DNA from: Neoarius graeffei | Lineage: Eukaryota > Chordata > Actinopteri > Siluriformes > Ariidae | Direction: 5' to 3' | Length of the DNA: 64,000 bases | Assembly (NCBI RefSeq): GCF_027579695.1 | Contig: NC_083571.1 | Location: 44,957,890-45,021,889, forward strand | Part shown: in pieces, positions 1-10,728 of the stretch | Numbering within the stretch: position 1 is the stretch's first letter | Layout of the letters: every line of letters starts with the position of its first letter | Notes under the pieces: generated by a model | Seen by the model: the letters and a program-made list of their open reading frames with translations, nothing else | Told to the model about the DNA's origin: nothing | Databases searched by the model: none | Made by a program: the position numbers and the translations under genes

Positions 1-479
1 AGTTTCCCTTACTGCATCTGCAACTTTCATTGTCCTGGATCAAGATTAAGTACAAGGCGAAGATTTCATTAGAACAAAACTTCTTAGAAAATGGTAAGGA
101 ATAACTGAAGATTAAAAGAATCAAATTTAGACTTAAGTCTAAAATTTCTTCGTGATCCAATATATGTAGTCGGAAAAAAGACGTTCTGAGATTTGATGTT
201 GTTCAGTGTGGTAGACTCGGTCTAGACTCTTACCTTCTCACCAAGCTTGATTTGGATTCTGATTTTCCTGCTCTAAACCCTCGACATGTTATCCACCTCT
301 TTAAATCACCAATTTCACTGTCTTCCATGACAGAGCATGGCAAAAATCGCTCCTCTCACATCGCTCTCACGTAAAATGAATCTGACATCCACTATATCGC
401 TCAACTACCGACCCTGGCTATCCCCTACAATACATTGCAGTAAACAAGTGATGACGTAGTTATGCTTGGGGGCTATTAA
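1..479. mobile_element. Right part of THAP-bearing repeat, unit 1 (cut by window start)
   Basis: The sequence equals 33386-33864 of unit 2. It contains the right arm of a fold-back repeat (about 129-160) and the right subterminal inverted repeat of the THAP element (about 410-479, including gcagtaaacaagtgatgac). The left half is outside the window. Confidence 0.6.
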
Positions 480-1388
480 AAGTTTGTCTGTGAGAAATTG
501 CAATGACGCGAGAAAAGCTGAGAGCAGTTGAAGGATACGGAGAAAAACAAACAAACTTATAAATAGTTGATTTAAGACGTGAAAAATAAAACCTACCCGT
601 AGGGCATTCATGAAACTATTTGTAATTAAACTACTGTGGTCTTGGGGAGTTTCAACTCGTTTAATTGATTTTTTTTTTCTTACAATGTTTGAACTGATAA
701 TATAACTGTATGGAGAAAATAAACACAGACTGTTTAGCAGCTAGTATTTTTCAGTTTATTGAGAAAAGTAAATGTATATGTTTATTATATTAACAGAAAA
801 AAATTTTCTGAGTTTAATTTAATTTCAGGATGGACAGAATAGTTTTGTGACGTGTTGTACAGGTCGGGTTTCTGTTCCTGTTGGAGGTTTTCACTTGTGT
901 GGAGATTCTTCAGTGAGTGTGATGGCATGTGCGCGGACACAAGACACAAGATGGCGAGCAAACAACACGAACTGCATTTCTAAAGACCGCTATTCACCCT
1001 CATCTGGCCAATAAGAGGATCTGGTGCACACAGTGGGACTGTGGAGATGTTTGAACCAAGTTTCTCACTGTCAGAATGGCAGGAGTATTGGATCTTCTGA
1101 ACTGAACTTGACATAAATGGAGCTGGATTGAAGTGTTACATGTTTTACATTGTACTTTTTTTCCCATAATTGTCCAATATGGTAACTGGAAGTATAGTGA
1201 TGTTTCAGTTTAATTTGATTTTGAAACTGTTCAAAGAAAGATAATGAAGAAAAGCATTAACTCAAGGAAAATAGTTGCACCAAAATAAGAAAAACCTGAT
1301 AAATTAGATATTTGTTCATAGATCAGTCTAAAGTAATAAACCATAACTTAAACAAACCATCTGACTTAGATGGATTACCTAAACTAAA
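480..1388. other. Non-coding stretch, no identified gene
   Basis: No convincing gene was found. A segment from about 831 follows a ttaatttcag acceptor-like site and stays open on the plus strand for about 60 codons (DGQNSFVTCCTGRV...), so it could be a leftover exon of the THAP element. There is no matching donor or homology I recognise. Confidence 0.4.

Positions 1389-1447
<59 letters not shown>
1389..1447. repeat. (CT)n microsatellite, unit 1
   Basis: A run of CT dinucleotides with one TT interruption. It is about 20 bases longer than the matching run in unit 2 and is the first place where the offset between the units changes. Confidence 0.95.
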
Positions 1448-1450
<3 letters not shown>

Positions 1451-2399
1451 TAGAGCCAAGGGAAAAGTGAATTTTATTTACTTTATACTTTTTTTTTTTA
1501 CCTGCAGGGTAATATACGGTATGTATTGAGTTCTTCATTAAACTGCTAGTTTTTGTGTTCAAAGTAACTGGTGTCTGGTCTAATTTTGTATTTCTACTCC
1601 ACTCCATTAGACCCTATTACCGGTCCAGCAGCTTAAATTGTTCTTGTGTGTAACTGTGAATAAGAATTATTAATAATCTTTTTTTGGCACTATTTTAGTA
1701 CTGTGTTTCATTATGTCCTTTGTATACCACTTTCACTCAACACCTGTTGTTTTTAAATGTGCTTTCTAAATAAATCTGACTTCACTTAGTGTTAAATGGA
1801 CACTAGTGCTACATAATACTCTAGAAGTACATAGGTACAAAGCCAAATTTACATAGCCATAGTAATAATGATGATGATAATGTTGAAAACCAAGAAAGAA
1901 ACATCAAATCAATCTCTTACCAGTGCTGCGTTTCTTTCTGATCTTCATGCATCCTTGTTCAGTGGCAAAATGACAGCTCCAACCAGGTATATCAGATATA
2001 TCAGATAAAAGTGTGGGTGGTGGCATGTGAGCTTGTTTCCGGGCATCTCTTGAAACTCACTGCTAATACGGAGCAGCTCGCTGTGTTCTGGTATGAGGAA
2101 GGAAATTTTCATTGTATTTTAAGCTCATGAGAATTAATTCATGTTTTGTAACTGCCCCACCTAAGAACTGCAGCTATGAAGAAAGTTGGAGGAAGTTGTG
2201 TTGATTAAATTTGTGTATTACTCACTCTGATCTGTTTTCTGATGAATTACTTAGGCTGGTCTCATTTTAGATAGCAGTTAGTGCCACACATGATTTATTT
2301 TTATTTTTTTTACAAAATAAGCTGTCTTTGTATCTCTGATTAAAGGAATCTGTGATTTTTATGATAACAAACGCATGATGGTGTGCTGCAGACCGATAG
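1448..2399. other. Non-coding stretch, no identified gene
   Basis: AT-rich sequence without a recognisable gene. A minus-strand exon-like segment (about 1921-2090) ends at a gtaagag donor and could encode MPPPTLLSDISDI..., but no partner exons were found. Confidence 0.35.
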
Positions 2400-2680
2400 T
2401 TAAAGGTCCCATGGCATGAAATTTTCACTTTCTGAGGTTTTTTAACGTTAAAATGAGTTCCTCTGACCTTCTTAAGTCACCCCAGTGGCTAGAAATTTCA
2501 TAATGTGTAAACCAAACTATGCCCAACATTTGAGAATGGTGCATCAAAACGGCGCGTTGATAAACTCTTCCCTTTACTACGTCAGCAAGGGAGATGATCC
2601 CCACACCCCCCCCTCTGGATTCCCACCCACTGTATGAATTGCCCGCCCAGTTGTAGTGAGGAGACCATAGAGGACACAAC

Positions 2681-2992
2681 ATGGCGTCACCTAAGCGAGC
2701 GAAACATGGAAATTGCGCTGTACATGGATGTGACAACACAGAAAAGAGTCTGTTTTTACTGCCGACGGGAGAGCCCCTGAAGACGCAGTGGCTTAATTTT
2801 ATTTACTTCAATAACACGCCGTCGAGTCTACCTAAGATGGTGTATGTTTGTCGGAAGCATTTTCCTGAGGAATGTTTCCACAACTTGGGACAGTACAGGG
2901 CAGGTTTTGCACATCAACTGTCACTGAAGCCTGGGTCCGTACCAAGCATCCCTGCCGCATCAGCAACAAACACCGAACAAGTAAGTGTATAA
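2681..2992 (+). CDS. THAP-type zinc finger exon in TTAA element, unit 1
   Basis: The reading frame starts at an ATG (MASPKRAKHG) and shows the THAP pattern: Cys-x4-Cys (CAVHGC), a conserved Trp (QWLNF), Cys-x2-His (VCRKHF) and a downstream EECF. THAP domains bind DNA and occur in transposases and host regulators. The frame ends near EQVSV, but gtaagtg at 2980-2986 is a good splice donor, so this is probably a first coding exon whose later exons are deleted. It is intact in both units. Confidence 0.6.
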   Translation: MASPKRAKHGNCAVHGCDNTEKSLFLLPTGEPLKTQWLNFIYFNNTPSSLPKMVYVCRKHFPEECFHNLGQYRAGFAHQLSLKPGSVPSIPAASATNTEQVSV

Positions 2993-3003
2993 CTGTTAAG
3001 TCG

Positions 3004-3305
3004 TTTTGCCGTGTTTTAAAATCGGTGCGTTAGCCTTGCAATGGCTACATTAGCTGTGCAGCTAACCGCTTCCTGCAGTTAGCCAGGTACTTTGCGCTAC
3101 AAAACCAAAAAGCATGCAGCATGCTCTGTTAAACTGAGTTTAGTCTGGAAATTGACTGTAACTTATGAGCTTATGTTTTGCCGTGTTTTAAAATCGGTGC
3201 CATGTTAGCCTTGCAATGACTACATTAGCTGTGCAGCTAACCGCTTCCTGCAGTTAGCCAGGTACTCTGCGCTACAAAACCAAAAAGCATGCAGCATGCT
3301 CTGTT
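3004..3305. repeat. Tandem direct repeat inside TTAA element, unit 1
   Basis: About 128 bases (gttttgccgtgttttaaaat through gcatgctctgtta) at 3004-3132 recur at 3175-3305 with few changes, separated by a short spacer. Confidence 0.85.
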
Positions 3306-3858
3306 ATAATAGCCAATCAAAAAAGTTTTTACAAAGACACCCACATTCTTTTTTTAAGTCACTCGTTCATTTTATTTGTTTGTTTGTTCAGTAAAAACCC
3401 AAACATTTGTTGAATTTATTTTATTTCCTCGCGTCACACCTTAATGACATCAGCGCGCGGTATTTTTCCCTTCGCGGTTTGTTCCTTCTCTCTCGCCATA
3501 GTAAGACACCCACATCCGCTTGTTCTGACCCACTGGAGGTAGCGTCACAGTGCTGTTAACCAATCAGAGGTAACACGTTTACATGTCATGAATATTAATT
3601 ATAAGACCCGCCCCCACCCTCTACCCTTCCCCGCCTCCATGCTTCTCATTAGCAAAATGACACACTGGGAAAAGCGCTGAAATGGGGCTTTCTACCAGGA
3701 GGCTATATCTACGTGCCGAGGGTTCATTTCGAGAAAGGCTGCGGATATAACATCCGGAAACCTCCACGAGCCTGTTTAAAGCATCAACAAACCACCATGC
3801 CATGGGACCTTTAAAAACATTCATCTAAACTTCCAAACCCATTCACTGTCACTAAGTA

Positions 3859-5467
3859 TACAACCCCGATTCCAAAAAAGGTGGGACAAAGTACAAATTG
3901 TAAATAAAAACGGAATGCAATAATTTACAAATCTCAAAAACTGATATTGTATTCACAGTAGAACATAGACAACATATCAAATGTCGAAAGTGAGACATTT
4001 TGAAATTTCATGCCAAATATTGGCTCATTTGAAATTTCATGACAGCAACACATCTCAAAAAAGTTGGGACAGGGGCAATAAGAGGCTGGAAAAGTTAAAG
4101 GTACAAAAAAGGAACAGCTGGAGGACCAAATTGCAACTCATTAGGTCAATTGGCAATCGGTCATTAACATGACTGGGTATAAAAAGAGCATCTTGGAGTG
4201 GCAGCGGCTCTCAGAAGTAAAGATGGGAAGAGGATCACCAATCCCCCTAATTCTGCGCCGACAAATAGTGGAGCAATATCAGAAAGGAGTTCGACAGTAT
4301 AAAATTGCAAAGAGTTTGAACATATCATCATCTACAGTGCATAATATCATCAAAAGATTCAGAGAATCTGGAAGAATCTCTGTGCGTAAAGGTCAAGGCC
4401 GGAAAACTATACTGGGTGCCCATGATCTTCGGGCCCTTAGACAGCACTGCATCACATACAGGCATGCTTCTGTATTGGAAATCACAAAATGGGCTCAGGA
4501 ATATTTCCAGAGAACATTATCTGTGAACACAATTCACCGTGCCATCCGCCGTTGCCAGCTAAAACTCTATAGTTCAAAGGAGAAGCCGTATCTAAACATG
4601 GTCCAGAAGCACAGACGTCTTCTCTGGGCCAAGGCTCATTTAAAATGGACTGTGGCAAAGTGGAAAACTGTTCTGTGGTCAGACGAATCAAAATTTGAAG
4701 TTCTTTATGGAAATCAGGGACGCTGTGTCATTCGGACTAAACAGGAGAAGGACGACCCAAGTTGTTATCGGCGCTCAGTTCAGAAGCCTGCATCTCTGAT
4801 GGTATGGGCTTGCATTAGTGCGTGTGGCATGGGCAGCTTACACATCTGGAAAGACACCATCAATGCTGAAAGGTATATCCAGGTTCTAGAGCAACATATG
4901 CTCCCATCCAGACAACGTCTCTTTCAGGGAAGACCTTGCATTTTCCAACATGACAATGCCAAACCACATACTGCATTAATTACAGCATCATGGCTGCATA
5001 GAAGAAGGGTCCGGGTACTGAACTGGCCAGTCTGCAGTCCAGATCTTTCACCCATAGAAAACATTTGGCGCATCATCAAACGGAAGATACGACAAAAAAG
5101 ACCTAAGACAGTTGAATAAGTACAGTCCTACATTAGACAAGAATGGGTTCACGTTCCTATCCCTAAACTTGAGCAACTTGTCTCCTCAGTCCCCAGACGT
5201 TTAGAGACTGTTGTAAAGAGAAAAGGGGATGTCTCACAGTGGTAAACATGGCCTTGTCCCAACTTTTTTGAGATGTGTTGTTGTCATGAAATTTAAAATC
5301 ACCTAATTTTTCTCTTTAAATGATACATTTTCTCAGTTTAAACATTTGATATGTCATCTATGTTCTATTCTGAATAAAATATGGAATTTTGAAACTTCCA
5401 CATCATTGCATTCCGTTTTTATTTACAATTTGTACTTTGTCCCAACTTTTTTGGAATCATGGTTGTA
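3859..5467 (+). mobile_element. Nearly intact Tc1-type transposon, unit 1
   Basis: The element has terminal inverted repeats of about 60 bp. The left end begins TACAACCCCGATTCCAAAAA; the right end, read in reverse, begins TACAACCATGATTCC. Both continue with the same GGGACAAAGTACAAATTGTA block. TA lies at both ends, as expected for Tc1/mariner. The transposase frame fills the interior. Confidence 0.9.
4169..5119 (+). pseudogene. Tc1-type transposase with one premature stop, unit 1
   Basis: The frame encodes 316 residues. The N-terminus has the paired helix-turn-helix DNA-binding region ([19 protein letters not shown], then [12 protein letters not shown]). The DDE catalytic triad is complete: Asp172 (WSDESKF), Asp262 (HDNAKPHT) and Glu297 (SPIENIW), 34 residues between the last two as in Tc1 enzymes. 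A TAA at 5117-5119 stops the frame. The same frame then stays open to 5246 and looks like the usual C-terminal tail, so one nonsense change has cut off about 42 residues. It could still be translated. Confidence 0.88.
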
Positions 5468-5488
5468 ACAGTGGGCAGTGCCATCATT

Positions 5489-5736
5489 ACCTCCGCCAAG
5501 GAGGTTATGTTTTCGGTAGCGTTTGTTTGCTTGTTTGTTTGTTGGTTGGTTGGTTTGTCTGTTAGCAACATTACGGAAAAAGTTATGAACGGATTGCTCT
5601 GAAATTTTTTCCAGAGGTGTGACTGGGCACAAGTAACAATCCATTAAATTTTGGTGGTGATCTGGATCACCTTCTGGATCCTGGAATTTTTTAAAGGATT
5701 CTTGGCGGAGGTCTGCGCTCTCTGAGTGCTTTTCTA
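5489..5736. repeat. Dispersed repeat with CCTCCGCC ends, unit 1
   Basis: It starts acctccgccaaggaggttat and ends cttggcggaggtctgcgctc, with a GTTT/GGTT-rich interior and the phrase ccattaaattttggtg. This is a common interspersed repeat of fish and some invertebrate genomes; I cannot assign it firmly to a class. Confidence 0.65.
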
Positions 5737-5888
5737 GATGATTTCTGTGAAGCATTTCAGAACCACTGACACCTCAAACAATGAACTTGTAATAGCTGTC
5801 ATAAGTTGATTCAACTGAATTCAATTCATCATGAATGGGGGACCCAATACTAACTGATAGCAAAATGCAAAAATTGCTTGTATGATCC

Positions 5889-6198
5889 TGTAATGTTCCC
5901 TATGTGTGGGTGGAGCACAGAGGACGGCAGGACAGAGATCAGGGGTAAGTAGCGGCTTTATTGCCAAACTTTTCAGTCTAACAATATAATACACAGAGAG
6001 AGACACACACACACTAGCGTCTTGTTCAGGGATGCTCCCCTCCGCTGTCACTCTCCCTCCTTAAATAGGGCGCAGTCACTGGGAAGACACACACAAACAC
6101 AGGTTAATTGCCATCAGGTGTAGTGATTCTGCCACTTACCTTCCCCGACTCCGCCCTCCTGTCACAGACCGGCGCTTGACCACGCCCCCACTGCCACA
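5889..6198 (-). repeat. 3' LTR of Gmr1-like element, unit 1
   Basis: This is a 310-bp LTR that, on the minus strand, starts TGTGGCAGTGG and ends GGAACATTACA (TG...CA). It contains a TATA-like CTATTTAAGG and an AATAAA polyadenylation signal (in ggcaataaagccgc). A purine-rich tract (ggcggtgggggta) precedes it, as expected of the plus-strand primer site. Confidence 0.8.
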
Positions 6199-6864
6199 TA
6201 CCCCCACCGCCCGACTCAGGCCGGGCGGCCGTCCGGCCTGCAGCCGACTCCCCCCCCCCCCCCCCCCTTGGCGGGAGAGGAAGTCCACCACGACCATCTG
6301 CGCCCCCGGCCTGTGGACCACCTTGAAATTGAAGGGTTGGAGTGCCAGATACCAACAGGTGATCCGCGCGTTGGCATCCTTCATGCGGTGGAGCCACTGG
6401 AGGGGCGCGTGGTCCGAACAGAGGGTGAAAGGGCGCCCCAGCAGGTAGTAACGGAGGGCGAGGACCGCCCACTTGATCGCCAGACACTCTTTTTCAATCG
6501 TGCTGTAGTGCCCCTCATGCACTGACAGCTTCCTGCTAATGTACAGGACGGGGCGGTCCTCCCCCTCCACCTCCTGGGACAAAACCGCCCCCAGCCCTCT
6601 GTCCGACGCGTCGGTCTGCAACACAAAGGGGAGAGAAAAGTCAGGGGAGTGTAAAAGTGGCCCCCCACACAGTGCAGCCTTTACCTCAGAAAAAGCCCGC
6701 TGGCATTGCTCCGTCCACTGGACTGGACCTGGTGCCCCCTTTTTAGTGAGGTCAGTCAGCAAGCTGGTGACGTCCGAATAATTAGGTATAAACCTACGGT
6801 AATAGCTAGCCAGCCCCAGGAACTGTCTCACCCCCTTTTTGGTCTTGGGCCTCGGGCAGGCCAC
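6136..6864 (-). pseudogene. RNase H domain, unit 1
   Basis: The domain begins with the RT connection (VRQFLGLASYYRRFIPNYS) and shows the RNase H signatures LQTDASDRGLGAVLSQ, TIEKECLAIKWAV and LCSDHAPLQWL. A low-complexity Gly stretch follows VDFLSRQ, made by a C run at about 6250. The frame ends just inside the 3' LTR. Confidence 0.88.
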
Positions 6865-6885
6865 AATCGCTGCGGTCTTATTAAT

Positions 6886-7374
6886 TTAGGGACGCACCTG
6901 CCCGTTGCCCAAGTGGAAACCCAGATACCGTACTTCCACCCACCCAATCGCACACTTCTTTGGGTTGGCTGTGAGCCCCGCTCGTCTCAGCGACCTAAGG
7001 ACGGCCCTCAGGTGTTCAAGGTGCCTCTGCCAGTCATTACTATAGATGATAATATCATCCAGATAGGTGGCCGCATAAGTGGCATGAGGGCGGAGGACTC
7101 TGTCCATCAGCCAGTGAAACGTAGCGGGCACCCCAAACAGCCCAAAAGGAAGGGTGACAAATTGGTGTAAACCAAACGGTGTGGAAAAGGCCGTTTTCTC
7201 TCGGGATAGTGGGGTCAAGGGTATCTGCCAATATCCCTTCGTCAAATCCAGCGTCGAATAAAAGCGAGCAGTGCCGAGTCGATCGAGCAACTCGTCAATA
7301 CGAGGCATCGGGTACGCATCGAATTTAGACACCGCATTGACTTTTCTGTAGTCCACACAGAACCGGACCGTCAC
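6886..7374 (-). pseudogene. Reverse transcriptase domain, unit 1
   Basis: The domain shows FCVDYRKVNAV, the first catalytic Asp in TLDLTKGYWQIPL (residue 43) and the catalytic YLDD at residues 104-107. It ends at a TAA. The RNase H domain follows in the same frame seven codons further on, so a single stop separates the two. Confidence 0.9.
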
Positions 7375-7754
7375 TGTGGGACTCCTCGACGATGCCCATT
7401 TCGAGCATGGTCTCCAATTCTTCCTGAACCACCTTTTTTTTTGTGTTTGGGTAACCTGTAAGGGTGGCTACGCACTACTACCCCCGGGGGTGTCTCTATG
7501 TGGTGCTCTATGAGGTTGGTGCGACCGGGCAGGGGCGAGAACACATCTGAAAACTCGGCCTGCAACTGGGCGACCTCCGTGAGTTGGGTTGGGGAGAGGT
7601 GGTCTCCACAGGGGACCGGAGAGGTACGCGATGCCAATGTTCCCTTTTGCACCTCCGGCCCCAGCTCCGCCTTCTCTGGAACCACCGACACCAACGCCAC
7701 GGGGACCTCCTCGTTCCAGAGTTTGAGTAGGTTGAGGTGGTAAATCTGTAGCAC
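7371..7754 (-). pseudogene. Linker leading to reverse transcriptase, unit 1
   Basis: The frame includes LQAEFSDVFSPLPGRTNLI and HHIETPPGVVVRSHPYRLP, the typical lead-in to a Ty3-type reverse transcriptase. It loses frame in a run of T (A on the coding strand) near 7430. After that the reading frame of the RT proper is different. Confidence 0.8.
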
Positions 7755-7769
7755 CCCGCCCCTATCCGT

Positions 7770-10139
7770 TCACCTCACCTCATAGTCAACGTCCCCGACT
7801 CGCCATGTGACCTCAAAGGGCCCTTGCCACTTGGCGACTAATTTGGAGCTCGATGTGGGCAACAGTACGAGTACTTTCTCTCCCGGTGCGAACTCCCTAA
7901 GGCACGTACCCTTGTCGTACAGGCGGGCTTGCCGTTCTTGGGCCTGCCGCAAATTCTCCTGAGTTAAGTGCGTGAGCGTGTGGAGTTTTGCGTGCAGGTC
8001 AATAACGTATTGGATCTCGTTTTTACTTGGTGAAGGTCCCTCCTCCCAGTTTTCCCACAGCACATCTAGGATGCCGCGCGGCTTACGCCCGTATAACAAT
8101 TTGAATGGGGAGAACCCCGTGGAGGCTTGGGGGACCTCTCGCACTGCAAAGAGCAAGGGTTCGAGCCATCTATCCCAATTACGTACGTCCTCACTTATGA
8201 ATTTTTTAATTATGTTCTTGAGGGTGCGGTTGAACCGTTCAACTAAACCGTCCGTTTGTGGGTGATACACGCTGGTGCGGATCGGCTTAATACCCAATAA
8301 CCCATACAGTTCGTTCAGTGTACGTGACATAAACGAGGTGCCTTGGTCAGTCAGAATCTCTTTCGGGATTCCAACTCGGGAGATAACGCGGAAGAGTGCC
8401 TCCACAATACTGCGTGCTGAGATATTGCGAAGAGGCACTGCTTCCGGATATCGCGTTGCATAGTCCACTAGAACTAATATAAAGCGGTACCCTCGTGTTG
8501 ACCAATCTAATGGCCCGACAAGATCCATCCCAATTCTTTCGAACGGGGTCTCGATTAACGGCAGAGGGCGCAAAGGCGCTTTTGGAATGGCCGCTGGATT
8601 TACTAACTGGCATTCGCGGCACGCCGTACACCACCTACGGACATCGCCGCGAATCCCTGGCCAATAGAACCGGGCCTTTATTCGGGCTAGTGTTTTGTCC
8701 TGCCCTAAGTGTCCAGCCATGGGATTAAAGTGAGCCGCCTGGAATACCAATTCCCGGTGGCTCTTCGGAATTAAAAGCTGCATGACTCGCTCTTTAGTTT
8801 GAGTGTCCTGCGTCACTCGGTATAACCTATCCTTCATAATCGCGAAGTAAGGGAAGGATGGGGTGGCGTTCAGCTGGAGCGTTTGACCATCGATTACTCT
8901 CACTTGGTCAAACGCATGTCGCAGAGTCTCGTCTCGCGATTGTTCTAATGAGAAATCCGCGAGGGATTCCCCAATAGAGAGAGGAGGAGCCGGCGGCTCC
9001 TCACTCTGACGCAGAGATGACGTAGATGGCTCTGTGACAGCTGCTCCCACCAAAGCGACCCCGGGACCTCCCCCTGTCAAATGGCAGGACCCACTCTTTA
9101 CTAAGCGTGTCATTAACCCCCGAAATCCCGGCCAATCAGTCCCCAGAATCAAAGAGTGGGTAAGGCGAGGATTAACCGCTGCCTTCACTATAAATTTTTC
9201 CCCTCTGAAGAAAATGTGGACCGACACTAAAGGGTAGCTGTGAACATCCCCGTGCACACACAACACCTTCACCCCCTGTGCTCCCCCCAATGCCTCATTT
9301 TGCACCAGGCTTTGGCGAATTGAGGTCTGATTACAACCCGAATCCACCAACACCTGATATGTAGTCCCTTGGATACTCACCGGTATGCGATACGCTCCGG
9401 CCCGATCGAGGGCGGCCTCTGGTGCGTCGGGGATCCGAACCACCGCGCCCACTTCCATTGCTGTGCACTGTTGTTGAAGGTGGCCTGGCTCCCTGCAGCG
9501 CCAGCAAACCGGCCCAGGCTTTCCCTCTGCACCGGTGTTCTGGGGCTCACTCACCTGGGGGGGGGGGAGACAGACACAGAAGGGAGAAATGGGAGGGCAC
9601 CACGGGTGCGGTGGGCCGGCTGGGGTGGAGCCGTCCCCCGTCTCTGCGGTGGGGGAATGGGGCGAGGACGGGACACAGAAGGAGAGGGAGAGAGAGAGAG
9701 AAGAGGAGAGAAGGGTCGGCGTCGTCTGCTGTCCTGCCGCCGGAACAGCCGCCAAATGATCCTCCGCCAGCTCAACTGCCTGATCCAGCGACGCCGGGCG
9801 GTGGCACTGGACCCACTCCGCGGTTCCTGCTGGTAAGTGGGCGATGAATTGTTCCAGCACCACCTCGTCGATGATCCCCTCGGCGTCACGGTCATTGGCC
9901 CTCAACCACCACCAGCAGGCGTCCTGGAGCTGCTGGCCAAACGCGAACAGCCGGCCGACTTCCTCCAATCGCAGAGCACAGAAGCGCTGGCGCTGTTGCT
10001 CCGACGTGCGCCCCACGCGCTGGAGGACAGCCCGCCGGAGGTCAGCGTAGGCCAGCCGGCAGTCGGTGGGGAGCTGTAGCGCGGCCAGCTGTGCATCTTC
10101 CGTTAGGAGGGGGAGGAGGCGCGCCGCGCGCTGCTCCAT
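7770..10139 (-). pseudogene. gag C-terminus, protease and integrase frame, unit 1
   Basis: This is one 789-residue open frame. Residues 1-140 are the helical gag domain. A CCHC knuckle lies at 212-225 (CWRCREPGHLQQQC). The aspartic protease has DSG at 266-268 and LILGTDW at 330-336. The integrase zinc finger has His470 and His477 with Cys504 and Cys507. The integrase core has Asp539 (GMDLVGP), Asp598 (LTDQG) and Glu634 (DGLVERF), 35 residues apart for the last two. It is uninterrupted here, whereas unit 2 is frameshifted at a poly-G run. Confidence 0.9.
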
Positions 10140-10349
10140 CGGCCACCCCGAGGCTTCCGCGGAGCACAGAAGCGCTGGCGCTGTTGCTCCGACGTGCGCC
10201 CCACGCGCTGGAGGACAGCCCGCCGGAGGTCAGCGTAGGCCAGCCGGCAGTCGGTGGGGAGCTGTAGCGCGGCCAGCTGTGCCTCTTCCGTTAGGAGGGG
10301 GAGGAGGCGCGCCGCGCGCTGCTCCATCGGCCACCCCGAGGCTTCCGCG
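9974..10349. repeat. 188-bp tandem duplication within gag, unit 1
   Basis: Bases 9974-10161 are repeated at 10162-10349 with very few changes (for example gcatc versus gcctc). Because 188 is not a multiple of three, it shifts the gag reading frame. It is present in both units, so it is older than the large duplication. Confidence 0.93.
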
Positions 10350-10642
10350 ACCTGTTCAAATAACGTGATGAACGCCTCAGGGTCATCCTGCGGGCCCATC
10401 TTGGTGACGGTGAGGGGAGACAGGCCCGCGGCCGGAGCACTGGTGGACCCCGCCGACGCGAGGAGGTGCCGGAACGCCTCGCGGTCTTCCTGCTGGGCCA
10501 GCACCAGGGCTTCGAAGCGCAGCTCTTGTTCCTTCCGGAGTGTGACGAACGCCTGGTGCTGGCTTTGCTGGGCCGTGGCGAGGGCGTGGACCAGGTCGGC
10601 AAATGGGGAGGATTTCATGGGGCTGCTTGGTTGGTGCTCCAC
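10103..10642 (-). pseudogene. gag N-terminal part of Gmr1-like element, unit 1
   Basis: The frame starts at an ATG (MEHQPSSPMK) and encodes a coiled, Gln-rich start followed by a helical capsid-like region (DDPEAFITLFEQVAEASGW, then YADLRRAVLQRVG). This region resembles the SCAN domain, which is known to descend from gag of Gmr1-like elements. The frame is lost at the junction of a 188-bp tandem duplication near 10161. Confidence 0.82.
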
Positions 10643-10667
10643 TCTGGATTCCAGGTTTCAGCACCAC

Positions 10668-10728
10668 TGTAATGTTCCCTACGTGTGGGTGGAGCACAGA
10701 GGACGGCAGGACAGAGATCAGGGGTAAG
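10668..10728 (-). repeat. Truncated 5' LTR of Gmr1-like element, unit 1
   Basis: Only the last 61 bases of the LTR remain. They match the 3' LTR except for one change (tacgtg versus tatgtg). The rest is replaced by the inverted repeat that starts at 10729. Just inside the LTR, the minus strand reads TGGTGCTGAAACCTGG, a likely tRNA primer-binding site; the tRNA was not identified. Confidence 0.8.

Larger units (their letters stand above)
2400..3814. mobile_element. TTAA-flanked DNA transposon remnant carrying a THAP exon, unit 1
   Basis: The ends are inverted repeats: TTAAAGGTCCCATGGCATG at 2400-2418 and its reverse complement at 3796-3814. TTAA sits at both outer edges. TTAA targets are the hallmark of piggyBac-type transposons, so that is the tentative class. 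The interior has a THAP-domain exon (2681-2992) and a tandem 128-bp repeat (3004-3305) but no transposase catalytic domain, so it is non-autonomous. Confidence 0.75.
5889..10728 (-). mobile_element. Gmr1-like Ty3/gypsy LTR retrotransposon, unit 1
   Basis: Read on the minus strand the order is truncated 5' LTR (10668-10728), gag, CCHC knuckle, protease, integrase, then reverse transcriptase, RNase H and 3' LTR (5889-6198). Integrase before reverse transcriptase is the Ty1/copia order, but the enzymes are Ty3-like. This combination defines the Gmr1-like group of deuterostome elements first described from cod. The coding region is broken by a 188-bp duplication in gag, a frameshift near 7430 and a stop near 6885, so the element is dead. 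Confidence 0.9.

Noticed and set aside
405-611. Minus-strand frame of 68 residues, repeated at 33790
   Set aside because: It falls in the inverted end of the THAP repeat, has no known domain, and its conservation only reflects the large duplication.
6176-7170. Plus-strand open frames over the RNase H and RT region
   Set aside because: The minus strand carries the recognised RT and RNase H motifs; the plus frames are antisense shadows.
9369-10727. Long plus-strand open frames rich in Arg, Gly and Pro
   Set aside because: They are antisense shadows of the GC-rich gag region and have no domain of their own.
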